A stretch of DNA of 64,000 bases from Lunularia cruciata (taxonomy: Eukaryota > Streptophyta > Marchantiopsida > Lunulariales > Lunulariaceae). The notes beneath the pieces were generated by a model. That model saw only the letters and a list, made by a program, of their open reading frames with translations, had not been told where the DNA came from and ran no database searches. Location of the stretch: NCBI GenBank assembly GCA_948567375.1, contig OX419761.1, positions 59,522,501 through 59,586,500 of the forward strand. Reading direction: 5' to 3'. Below, one piece after another: positions 1-10,101 of the stretch; the stretch's first letter is position 1, and every line of letters starts with the position of its first letter. The translations under genes and the position numbers were made by a program.

Positions 1-24
1 ATTCTGGTAATTCTACTTCCGCAG

Positions 25-591
25 GACGCAGCATACTCGGTCAGGTGCAGGCATCAGACCCCACAGTCGAGGACGACACTGAATCTGTGCACCTTTCTTC
101 GGGAAAGGCCGATCTCGCTAAGAAAACGGAATTGACTGACCTCCCGGAAACCAAGGTTGGTTGGCATTCCTCACATCATCTGATTACAGCCTGCTTTTAC
201 TTAGAGAAACCGCTTCTATTTAAGTGTCAAAGTTGCAATTATTCTGTGCAACTATTTGGCTTTACAGCGATTCAGAATGCCTCCAGTTAAATCTGGTGCT
301 TTTAAATCTTTGTTAGCAGACTTGTCTTCTTAGACGGTTGAATAATGGAAACCGAAACTGCTTAGTCCATTAGATACTGACTGTGTTTATCCCTAACAGA
401 AATTCGAAGAACCTTTTGAAAGCAATGCGGCTCTGGACACCGAAAATGAATCTCAGAAGAGCGATGAGTTGGCCGAAGACGACGTTGTCTGCACAGAAAT
501 GGGTTCATGCTACGAGAAACGTCTTCTGACTGCGACCATCGACTACAAGAACGACGGTCCCAACAACCCTATCACTGACCCACCTCACTAA
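25..591 (+). CDS. 3' end of a putative tyrosine-sulfated peptide hormone precursor (PSY/RaxX-like), two exons visible
   Basis: Two exons read in one frame: about 25-155 and 400-591, joined in phase 0 by a GT...AG intron. The visible product is acidic and low in complexity. It has a Cys pair (C-x5-C), then a basic stretch (EKRLL), then the C-terminus DYKNDGPNNPITDPPH and a stop at 589-591. In plant sulfated-peptide precursors the mature peptide lies at or near the C-terminus and starts at an Asp-Tyr pair, the tyrosylprotein sulfotransferase site. The Asn/Pro-rich DYxxxGxN...DPP spacing is closest to PSY and bacterial RaxX peptides; CIF, RGF and PSK peptides share only the DY. The likely role is a secreted peptide ligand for receptor kinases, which is an inference. 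The signal peptide would lie left of the window. An acceptor-like CAG at 22-24 suggests the first visible exon starts at 25. Confidence 0.5.
156..399 (+). other. Phase-0 spliceosomal intron
   Basis: The donor is AAG|GTTGGT at 156 and the acceptor is a pyrimidine-containing tract ending CCTAACAG at 399. Both flanking exons are open and splice codon to codon. Reading through the intron instead meets a stop near 290, so the unspliced frame is closed. Confidence 0.65.
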
Positions 592-1145
592 TTTGCAGAT
601 CTGAAGTGGTACATTTACGCTTACGTACCATTTTGAAACTCGAACTTCCATGGAGATGTAGTTGTGGCTCTGGTGTCTGCACATTGATTCATCTCGGTAT
701 AGAAATTTTTGGCTTATTAAGTTATGTTATCGATTAGGATTCAGGAATGAGTTATGTTGTTCGATCTGTGCCACCGACGGGATCCAACCAAACCAGTGCT
801 GGGCACTGCTAAACCCCACTTTAGAATCTCTTACGAGGACGCCGGTGTGCTCATTATCAAAGGTTTCTGGCCATTGTGTATCATGTCATGATGTTCCAGC
901 TGTGTATCACATCCATATCGAAATGGCTATGAAGTTTGCCAATGTCCGCACGTCGTGATCTAGATCACTGGCGACTGTAAATTACCTGCATGTCCCCGAA
1001 CGGACACGCAGGCTACAGTATATAGTTGAGACTGGACAATGTCGTCTCTCTAGATAGCATGCACCATATGTATTTCGAATTTAATCTGCTTTTGTACTCA
1101 GTCAGTACTCCTGTAACGTAAGTCGAGCAAAAATAAAGTGCGGTG
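592..1145 (+). other. Probable 3' UTR with polyadenylation signal
   Basis: No conserved reading frame follows the stop at 589-591. A canonical AATAAA occurs at 1133-1138. A perfect palindrome (gtgatctagatcac) lies near 954-967. The ~540-base length is plausible for a plant 3' UTR. The exact cleavage site is not visible. Confidence 0.45.
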
Positions 1146-3191
1146 ATATTTTGATATGAAATCTGGTGTCACCGAGCACGTCATAGGTTGTTGATCCAGC
1201 CTGGGAATTGCCTGAACCAATGATATTTATCCAGAAAGAAATGCTCACATGTCCTCAACGCATACAAGAAATCACTTTGATCTTCGAGCGGCTTTGTTTG
1301 CATATCCGAATCCCGGCGATGTTCTCAACGTAGGACCGCCGCTGAGTGTTGAGAGCTTTCTTTATTCATCTGGCTCAAGATTGGCCGTTCCGATCGTTCG
1401 GGCCAATTGGGAAATGTGTTTGACGTCAGGAATGATCCCATTCGGATAGTGCATGATAGATACTGGCCATCATGTATTCAACATCTCGATGTTGACCATG
1501 CGCTCGCTTTGTTGGAGAAGTTTAGACAGTGATCAGTTCGATTGGCGCCTGACATGTGCTCCCCGGCCCACAGCTTGTCGTGGGGTTAGTTGTCCATACA
1601 AATTCGCAGAAAAAGACGGCTCGATGGGAGAACCAGGAGGACACTTCCTTCGATCGACAATTCGTTCATTCGATGGTAATAATCACACGGTGTGCAGTTA
1701 AGACTGGAAATTGATGCCTCTGTTTAAGAACTTGCGCTCAGTTTAAAGATTTTAGCACTGAGATTCCTCCCGCACCCGGATGGAGGTGCATTAATATTTA
1801 GTGACATGATGTCTCATAATGAGCGTCTTCGACGCTTGGATTTATTGTGTGATGCCTGTCTTGGTCTTATTCTATTTGTTTCTCAACTGTTTTGGAATGA
1901 TGTAAAACTGGCTCCCCGGTCGAAAGCACAGTGAGGCACTGCATACGGGTGATGATTGTGTCCCTCTCTACTGAGCTCGGTCTCATCGCATGCGCTTGGC
2001 ATGTTGTCGGTACTCGTGATCGTGTTCCACTCAGCGCTGGCGATAGAGCTCAATTTTCGAGTATTGTTGATTATTATGCCTCACTTCTCTCTGTGGCTCC
2101 AAGGTCGCTGCGTTGGTGGCCTGCACAAGAGACAGCCCCTTCGCTAACCTCCTTTGTTGCCATCACTAGTCCGGCCTGCCGGCCAGGGCAGCTAACTAGA
2201 GTCGCAGCCTACCAATCCATTAACTACCACCAAGTGCGCCTGCGTGACGTCTTATCAGTGGTGTTTTGAGCTCTTTTCTGCCAGCAAACCTCCATCCATG
2301 GAGCGGACGAGCCAGTCGATTGCCTGCTAAATGTTCCGATCACCGGTGCCCAAAAAGTCGCCTGGCGCAATTTTTGACTTGTCGGCAATTGCGATAAGAG
2401 GTGGCCGAGATAGAAACAAAAGCACTCGAAACCCTGGCAGGTCTGGGTTTGCGGTGAGAGTCACCTATCTATCAGCCTACAGTGGGGGCGGCGGTGAGCT
2501 CATGATCATCCTCCGTCTCCTTTTCATTTACTACTACTTCTACTATTTTTATCTAGAAACGCAACACACATAGGATAACAAGAAGGATGGAAAGACCCCA
2601 TCAAAGCCAAATGAGGATAAAACGTGAGAGGTAAAACTGTTTGTATATATATCTCCCCTTTTAGATTCGCTTTCAACTCTCTCTCTTGTATGACCCATCT
2701 CCTACTACTGCTCTCTGCCTGCGGCGCATGCTGTAAGCCTGGAGATTACGAAAGTAGAAGAACTGGTTATAGCTGTGCATGGTCGGTTACCAACCTCAGG
2801 CTCCTACCGTGATAGTGATCGCTAAAAACCCTTATTCTGTGGAAATCATCAATCTCGCGAGATCTCCGTCTCCGTGCGCCGCACACGGATGCGAAGGAGA
2901 CTTTTGCGCCGGCACCGAGCACCAGCTTCAACTCAACAGGTACATCCAAGGGCTTAACGACTGTGAGCTTAGATAATGCTGTATACTGTCAATACGTACA
3001 TTCCACATTGTTGCTTGCTGCAACTCTACACAGATATCTTCTACTCTCTCGTTGCTTCATTGTATGCCATGTGTCCTCTGCATCCCTCGCATTGACAGCG
3101 CGAAAAGGTAAATACTAGTTTTTCAGCAAAGTTTGATCCAGAGTCGCTGTCCAAGGACAACAACTGCAGGGGCAGCAGTTAGTTATGCAGG
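1146..3191. other. Intergenic or untranslated DNA, no supported gene
   Basis: Base composition is close to that of the preceding gene. Only short unrelated open frames occur (the longest is ~112 codons at 1931-2269), with no recognisable domain. CT-rich stretches around 2500-2700 would fit a plant leader or promoter, but no coding start could be tied to them. Confidence 0.3.
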
Positions 3192-3300
3192 CAGTCAATA
3201 TGCCTCTACAGTGCATGGCCTTCGCCTACTTAGAGGGATTGGCCAGTCAATATGCTTCTACTGTACAGTGCATGGCCTTCGCCTACTTGGACGGATTGGC
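3192..3300 (+). repeat. Imperfect tandem duplication, 52 and 57 bp units
   Basis: Copy one (3192-3243) and copy two (3244-3300) share the ordered words CAGTCAATATGC, AGTGCATGGCCTTCGCCTAC and GATTGGC. They differ by a few substitutions and a short insertion in copy two. The frame through both copies stays open (3133-3321), but the peptide is unrecognised, so a non-coding duplication is as likely. Confidence 0.75.
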
Positions 3301-3440
3301 CATGGTGGACAACAGTGGTGATGCTAGGGTGTCTGTCAAAGCAACCAACTCTTGAAGGCTCGTGCAAAATGTCCAGTTTAGATTAAATTAGCTCTCACTT
3401 TTGTGTTTAAAAGAGTCGACTTGCGAACAATAACCTGGAG

Positions 3441-3694
3441 ATCCCCCTCGAGCTGATCAATCTTGCCACATTTTCCGAGCAGACTAAGTGCTTAGCCCAC
3501 GACTTGGTACTTACAGTAATAGTAAACAAGGACAAGTTCGAAGACAAGGGACGTAACATGTATCATAAGATCTCCCTCGAGCCAACTAGGTAATTAGCTC
3601 ACAACTTTGTACGTATTGGGAGGACCTAGCTGAGGAGGGGGTCGACTTTGTCGAGGAAGCAATTCTCGTGAGATTACTAGGTCCCCCTCGAGCT
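3441..3694 (+). repeat. Three spaced CCCTCGAGC-containing repeats
   Basis: The word (T)CCCTCGAGC, preceded by AGAT or AGGT, occurs at 3441-3454, 3571-3582 and 3681-3694. Related GTCGACTT words precede the first and third. Spacings are 130 and 110 bases. This looks like a degenerate ~120-bp tandem array; no function is evident. Confidence 0.5.
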
Positions 3695-3699
3695 ACCAT

Positions 3700-5195
3700 T
3701 CTTGCTACTGCATTGTGCATGCTTTGAACAAGTCCACAGCCTTCTCACCCAATAAAGAAAGTAGAGAGTGCTGTATACCCTTCATGTCCATTTGCCTGAG
3801 GAAACTTCAGCAATGCCCAGTCCTAGGAGCATGCAAGAGCAATAGTGAAGCAAACGAAACGGACATGCCAGCTGCTCTGCTGATTCACTAGTGTAGACAA
3901 AGTACCCTCAGGGTCGAAGCTACAATGGCGCACTGTGTCTGAATAGATTAAATAGAGACATTAAACATTCCATCGTATCCAAGACTTTTGTACCACGACA
4001 AGTCAAATATGAGTAACCACGGTTAGGGTGGCGATACCTCTACAGTTAATGGAGTAGATGGTGTGGTGCACTCATCAGTTGACAGGAATGGTGCTACTCT
4101 TACCGATCTTGAAGTGGATGGTAAGGTGAAATGAAGACCCGAGAACGTGAGAAAGGAAAGATAGATAACGAAAACCATGCACCAGGCGCATCTCCTCTGT
4201 TTACTGAAGAAGACCACGTGACTGGTCTCATACGGAGACAACGATTCTATCATTACTCTGGCCAACTCGCGTGCATTCTCACGTGCTCTCATTACTTTCA
4301 CCTGCTACGGACAGCAAGACGCACTCACTTCTGTCACTTGCGAAAGGCCTGAAGTTGTCATATATGGCACACAGTTGTGGTCGCGGCTGCCACTGTAGAA
4401 CCGTACTTGAACTTCCATTGTTGCAGAATGTGTTTTCCCTCTCTCTATCCCTCGCTGTCTCTCTGTGGAAGCCCTTGAAGCTAATTCTGTAATCAGCGGC
4501 GAGGTCCGAGTCTACTCTAGAAAAATCCCAGATTCTCCGTTCCGTTTTCTTTTCTCCTTTCGTTGACAATTTGCAATGTGCTCTGCTCTGCACTTTCTGA
4601 GAATTCGTTCGTATGATCATTTCAGGTGCTGCTGCGCGGGTTTGTTCCATCCATCCTATACCTCTTGCTTTGCAATTCCTTCCTCTCTGCAAGTTAGTTA
4701 CACATGCTCGCTTGCCGGGCAGGTTGGGAGGCGACCGGCCAGGCCCCCACCGTGGTGAAGGAGAAATAACATGGGTCCAGGTGCATAAAGCTTCTTCTCT
4801 GGAGGTTGTAGTCGCTGGGATCTCCACCACTCTGCAATGAATCTAGTTTTTAGATCAACAATGCTATGTAATACTTGGCATTGTCCGTGATGAGCTCATG
4901 TCTCTTGACACCATGGTTGACATAAGCAAGTCATACGTAGTGCCTGATGTTTTGCGCTTATCGTTTTTGGAGAAACTGTCTCGACATAGTGCTTGGAGTC
5001 AAAAGGACGCATATATGCCGTATTTTCATACGCATTCCCTTAATCCATTCAACTACATTTACAGTACTGAACACACACTTTCATTTTGTGACAAAAGAGA
5101 ACTTCATTTCGAAAGGCAGGGGACGACCTCACAGTACCCCAAACTTTGCACTTCGACTTTAACGGTTCTCAAGCTGGCCAAAAGTCGTCACAGGA
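3700..5195. other. Leader-like, pyrimidine-rich DNA without a supported gene
   Basis: The stretch 4430-4720 is rich in CT runs on the plus strand and has several short upstream-type frames, as in plant 5' leaders. No downstream coding exon follows it before the composition changes. A 183-codon minus-strand frame (4279-4830) overlaps it but looks like low-complexity chance coding. Confidence 0.25.
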
Positions 5196-5868
5196 TTGCG
5201 AATGCAACGTAGACTGATGTGGAACATCAGTCTATTCGTAACATTGGCAACAGACTACTTTGGCAAGCGACCTTCTCTTGTCTCTCGATTACTGGTACTG
5301 ACGAGGGAGACTTCGGACTGGTTCAGGGTACTTAGATCGAGTCAAGGACCTCCGGGTTAGGGTCAAGGGACTCGGGTCGAGTAGAGGAATTCAGGTTGGG
5401 GTCAAGTTTACGTTTTGATAGATTTGGTATTTGGGTTTAAACCCAGTTCATATCATTTTATCATCGTTAATCAAAATATCATCATTTTGTCAAGTTGTCA
5501 ACTACTTGGAAAGAAGACAATTGCTACAGGAAGCCTTTCTTAATAAATGGCCAGCCGATTTAAATATCTAACTAAGGACTGTATGATGAACATAAAACAC
5601 GAAAAGATCCTCTTGGATCTCGTTTCCACACCAACGACGATGAACTGTGATTCTTTTCTATAAAAAACGACTTACATGCTATCGTGAACACGCAGCGAAA
5701 AATCTTAAATGTTCGTGCAAGTAATTACCATATAGGAATTGACGTGCCACGAAAGTGGGTAAGGTTATGTCGAAATGCCCGATATAGTCTTTCTCGATAT
5801 TGAAAGAGCAAGTCGACAGGATATCCACTGACAGTCTTCTGACGAATGGTCTCGGACGTGATCATGAC
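5196..5868. other. No gene seen; short GGGTCAAG-type repeats
   Basis: Around 5325-5405 there are several degenerate direct repeats of the type GGGTCAAGG and GGTCGAGT. No open frame with recognisable content is present. Confidence 0.3.
5198..5238. repeat. Hairpin: 10-bp perfect stem with outer 5-bp stem
   Basis: AGACTGATGT at 5211-5220 and ACATCAGTCT at 5224-5233 are perfect inverted copies around a 3-base loop. CGAAT to the left pairs with ATTCG at 5234-5238 across a one-sided bulge. It could be a transcript hairpin or a remnant of a short inverted-repeat element. Confidence 0.6.
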
Positions 5869-6171
5869 CAAATCGAATGCGACTCTGGAAGATATTTCCC
5901 GCATGGACGGCAACTTGACCAACTTCTTGGCACACGGTTGCCACAAGGAGAATAGGCCTGATCCCCGTTGAGGGAAAACTTTAGACAAGGTCTCTGTATC
6001 TTAATGGATTGGAGAAGCTTTAATAGGTCGAATGCCACTCCGGATCATATTTCCCGCATGGACGGTAATTTGACCAACTTCTTGGCACGCAGTTGCCTCA
6101 AGGAGAATAGGCCTGATCCACCTCGGGGGAAAATTTTAGACAAGGTCTCTGCAGCTTGGAGAGTGTATTAA
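5869..6171 (+). pseudogene. Duplicated coding-like segment (two ~125-bp copies)
   Basis: Two tandem copies (about 5875-5999 and 6030-6154) both encode SNAT.....ISRMDGNLTNFLA followed by KENRPDP and LDKVS. Several differences between the copies fall at third codon positions (GGC/GGT, AAC/AAT), as expected if the segment was once translated. Copy one is closed by an in-frame TGA after RPDPR. Copy two runs open to a TAA at 6169-6171. I do not recognise the family. It may be an exon duplicated from a nearby gene, now degenerate. Confidence 0.4.
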
Positions 6172-7424
6172 GTTATAGGTACATGGATATAGATTAATTT
6201 TTTCTGTTTATCAGTTTTGGTTTGAAGCCTATAGAGAATTTTGTAGAAACAAATGAATGTTTTTTTAATTTTTAAAGGACTTTTCGTTATTACTTCAATG
6301 TAATATGGAAACGATGGATTTAGATCCTTGGGTTGATGATGTCTTGGTTTTCGTTGTTTGGTTCTATTGGAATTTAAGTTTTAAATACACAATCAATTAT
6401 TAATATATATAATTTTGGGGATTTTAAGAGTTAATATTTACTCATGTAAGGTGGAATGTGTATTAAAAAATTAGGAATTACATTTGTAGGTTTGAGGGGG
6501 TACTAGATGGAATTCCCATGTTATTTTATTTGTACATTCATGTTATTCTTGTATTATTTTTTACTAGTTATGACTTCACATTTCCATGGATGCTACCTAG
6601 AGTGACATGAGATATTGTGGTTTTGGTGCACACATTTTCACAAAATTTATTCTTCTTGTTAATTTCACTCTTGTTTGCAAAGATATGATAGACAGGCTTA
6701 TTGTTTAGGAAGGAAAACTTCTTACTTGAAGTATCCTTTGGGGTTTTACTTGTTTATGTAGAGGCATGAATGGAAGAAGTACAAAGGAGCATTAAGAGGA
6801 AAGGGTGGCAAAGAAGTTAAACACAAAGAGTGGTTAGAGGTAAAGAACTCAAGCCCTAGTACCTTCAAGTCTAAGTCCTTCGTAGTTGAAGACTATCCAC
6901 AAATTTGAATGCATTACCACTTAGATAAAGAGTTACCGCCAAAGACTGTTTGCCTTCAAGGGAGACTCCTTGCATTTGGTGATGGCTTTGTATTTGTGAG
7001 AGTGACCATTCATGGAAAGTTTTGCATGTGAGGAGAAAGACTACTCACCAAGGGCCTGACATGTATGGAGAGATTCTACTTGCTATTCACCGGGACTTTG
7101 CATGTGTGGAGAAGGAATGCTCACCAACTACTCAATCACTAATATCTAAAGAATGACTAAGGAATTTGACTATGAAACAAATTCCACACTAACCAATGTC
7201 ACTTTTCACAAAAGCAATTTTGTTTTCAGATGTGAGTGAGCCTAAAATTCCCAAGTCTTAGCAGGCCTTTGTAGTTCTTACAACCTTCACAATTCTACAG
7301 CATTCAAAGTTGTCCACCCTTCATCTTTGGACCCTACTAGATTTGATAGGAAACTTGTTGCTTACTCAGCAAAAATATAGAAAGATTCACAAAGCAATTC
7401 TTTGTAGCCTAGTAGTGACCAAGT
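6172..7424. other. AT-rich junction DNA between gene-like region and transposon stack
   Basis: Composition shifts sharply to AT-rich at ~6180. No open frame of note is present. Two related segments beginning TTTGCATGTG and ending ACTACTCACC or ATGCTCACC occur near 7021-7050 and 7093-7123. The stretch is probably degenerate transposon or intergenic DNA; no terminal repeats could be assigned. Confidence 0.3.
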
Positions 7425-7861
7425 TTTCATACATATATACATCACTAAATAACAAAATGCTATCAACATCATACACTATAAAAGCACAACTCATATAGAA
7501 GTCATACATAAACTCCAAAGCACAAAATATTTAGTTGATCCCAACTCAAATCAAATCTCAAATCTGAACACTCAACACTAAAAATACATTGCTAATAGAC
7601 CATGATCACATCATCAAGCTACACCCACTCTAGCTAAGAGAAGCAAGGTGACACTTGCCAAGCTTTGTCCACCATAACCAAGAGCTCAAAGGCTCAACAT
7701 AAAAGAATTGAGCTCTTTAGATTTACACTTTGAGGTATACTCTCTAGAGAGTTTAAGAATCCAACCTAATGGTACATCTAACAACCCATTTGATAGTGCA
7801 AATGGTAGCTCAATGGTGCAATCAATTGACCTTATACCATATCTAATTGTCACTAAGTAGT
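7425..7861 (-). mobile_element. B0: left terminal part of an old B-family gypsy element (interrupted by F)
   Basis: 7425-7525 matches the ~105-bp terminal module U of the B family (compare 8110-8214 and 51274-51378). 7526-7861 matches the adjoining module M. The sequence resumes at 48101 after chromovirus F, whose TSD is GTAGT at 7857-7861 and GTAAT at 48101-48105. The remainder of B0 is at 48101-48490. Confidence 0.6.
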
Positions 7862-8109
7862 TGTAATCTTCCAAGGATAAGAGACCTTAAGAGAAACATA
7901 AGAGAAAAGAAAAGCTATGCACTCGATCTCCAATGGCCCAAAGGAGCACCTTGATTATATTATATAACAAAGTGGACTCTCCCAAAGGCAGCTCTGCCCT
8001 TGGATCAGATACATGGATTGGTGACATGTTAGTGAGCTCTACCCTTAGATTAGTTGCATGCATGGGTAACATGTTGGTTCTGATCCTATCTGTTTGGTCA
8101 AACCATCTT

Positions 8110-8214
8110 TGTCATGCGTATACACATCACTACACAACATACATTGCTCACAACATCACACACTATAGAAGCACAACTCACACATAAGTCATATGTGGAC
8201 TCTAAAGTACCACA
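8110..8214 (-). repeat. B left terminal module U, with polypurine-like tract beside it
   Basis: This ~105-bp module begins TGTCATGCGTATAC and ends GTACCACA. On the minus strand it is preceded by AACTAGGGGGTGAT, a polypurine-tract-like run (8215-8228). The same module occurs at 7425-7525, ~48.19-48.34 kb, 50716-50819 and 51274-51378. On minus-strand logic it would be the start of U3. Confidence 0.6.
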
Positions 8215-8403
8215 ATCACCCCCTAGTTGGCGGTTAGGTCCCTCTGACTCAAGATAGCCATCTACTCCAAATATATGGTATACTTTATGATACTAAAAGA
8301 TCAAGAGGCCGGGTACTATCAAGCCCCATTGTTAGTTGCCTGTCTACAATATGTACTATATCAATGATGGACTAGCTACAAGTCAAGTACATCTAGAACA
8401 TAA

Positions 8404-9361
8404 CAACTATCCTTGAGGAACCACTATGAGAGGAGGAGTCATACATGCCATATGCCATCTTCTTGAACAGCTACCACTCACTAACATAATAGTAGCTCCA
8501 CCAGAAGAGCTGCATAATATACAACACAAGCCTGCACATACAAGTGCTAAGCTTGGGTCCATAGTACCATCAATGTTTGGGAGGTGGCATGGCGCACAAT
8601 TTTGCAAATGATCCTTCCAAATAACACCATCATGTCCTTCCAACACAAGGACTCTAGATGGCAAAACCTCATGCACTCTCTCAAGATAGTGCAGCCTATA
8701 AAAACATCAAGTGTCGTTGGGGCTATCTACTATATATATACATAGTCACTTGGATGAAATCAATGGATCAAAGGTCTATAACCTCCTCCTTGAATGGTAG
8801 CATAGCGTAAGGTATCCCTATGTTGAGCAATCACTAAGTTCTCAAAGGCCATTGGCATCATTCTCCAAAAGATCTCTACCTGTTGAGAACATGCGCTCAT
8901 CCATACATTTGGATCATCCAAGTCCAACATTGCAGTAACATCTTGACAAATGGCTATAGGTAAATCTGGATCTTGTCCATAGAGTAGAAAGTAAGGAGAG
9001 AAGGATGCTAAGGAGGCTTGCCAGCTGAATCAATAGCCCATGGCCAACCAAGGTAACTGAAAATCTCACTCTCCCAAGAGGCCTCTCTGCAAACCATACT
9101 TCCACAATCCTTTCTTCACTGTCTAAACCACTCTCTCTGCAAAGCCATCTGCCTCAGGGTGATCTCAAGAGGAAGTATGATGATCAGTCAAAGCTTTGTC
9201 ACACAAGACTTGAAACTCCTCCAAGAATTCTATACCTTGATCAATCAAAACCTTAGTTGGTACACCAAAATGACTAAGAACCCAATCCAGGAACAATAAG
9301 CCATCCCTTCATTGGACTTGTCAGGAAGGACCACCAACTCAATCCATTTGGAGAAGTGCTC
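8404..9361 (-). pseudogene. B integrase core and C-terminal remnant
   Basis: On the minus strand the sequence reads HFSKWIELV...DKSNEGM near 9361. It continues through integrase core text to a basic tail with LEGHDGVIWKDH and CAPCHLPNIDG (8407-8676). Joining 9361 to 17194 restores the codons of MVEHFSKWIEL, which shows A1 split this gene. DDE-type integrases insert the cDNA. Stops and shifts make it non-functional. Confidence 0.65.
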
Positions 9362-10053
9362 TGTGAGCCGGCCTGTCTCTCACTCAGGATGAACCTCTGA
9401 TGGCTATTATGGTAGCGCACCATGGACTAAGAAGGCAAGGAACCCCAACTCCATCATACTCCTCCAAGGCTAACACTCCAAGACTCAAGACATTGCTCAC
9501 TAGAGAACTCAATGAAAGAGAGATAGTTGCAAATGAAAGGATGATGAGTACCTCCTCACCCCTTGTTTATATACTTGTGAAATAGTTACGTACCAAAGTT
9601 ACTAATTACCAGAGTAACTCAAGTTACTAGACTAAAAGTCAAGTCAAGTCAAAAAGTAGAAAGGAATATCCATTCACATGGGCATATTCCCCTAAGCATG
9701 TGGTCTTATCTTGACCCAACCACTAAGTCAAGGATTCCTTCACATGGGCTATCCTTGGACTAAAGAAGAATCCAAAACAAAAAGGCTTGCGGGCCCAAGA
9801 GTTCTCAACTCTTTCCTCAAAGCCAAACACCTAGGAATAATACCAAGTCAACACACTAAAATCCAAAATAGTGGTGCTCATCTTTTCTACTTCCTCTAAG
9901 GTAAGGTCCCATCTATCTTAGCTATGACTAACTTTAGCTAACCATGACTAATATAGAACCATCCTTTATCTCTATATAAATAATATCTCTTAAGTACTTG
10001 TAATACCAAGCTAAATATCACAATACCACACACATGCACAAATGGGTGTTACA
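9362..10053 (-). repeat. A1 3' LTR
   Basis: 692 bp, TGTGAGCCGG...GGGTGTTACA on the plus strand. The polypurine tract (rc AGTCCGGGGGTAAA) lies directly beside it at 10054-10067. Confidence 0.93.
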
Positions 10054-10101
10054 TTTACCCCCGGACTAAGTTTTCACTTTGTCCTCAAAGTGAAGGTCTC
10101 T

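Noticed and set aside
400-591. Left-edge gene as a phytosulfokine, CIF or RGF precursor
   Set aside because: There is no YIYTQ, no PPFKLIPN-type ending and no HN-type ending; only the Asp-Tyr start is shared, so PSY/RaxX-like is the closer match.
1931-2269. 112-codon plus-strand frame with a hydrophobic stretch in an overlapping frame
   Set aside because: Two frames overlap with no splice or homology support; too weak to call a gene.
4279-4830. 183-codon minus-strand open frame in the leader-like region
   Set aside because: It runs antisense to CT-rich DNA, has no recognisable domain and a random-looking composition.
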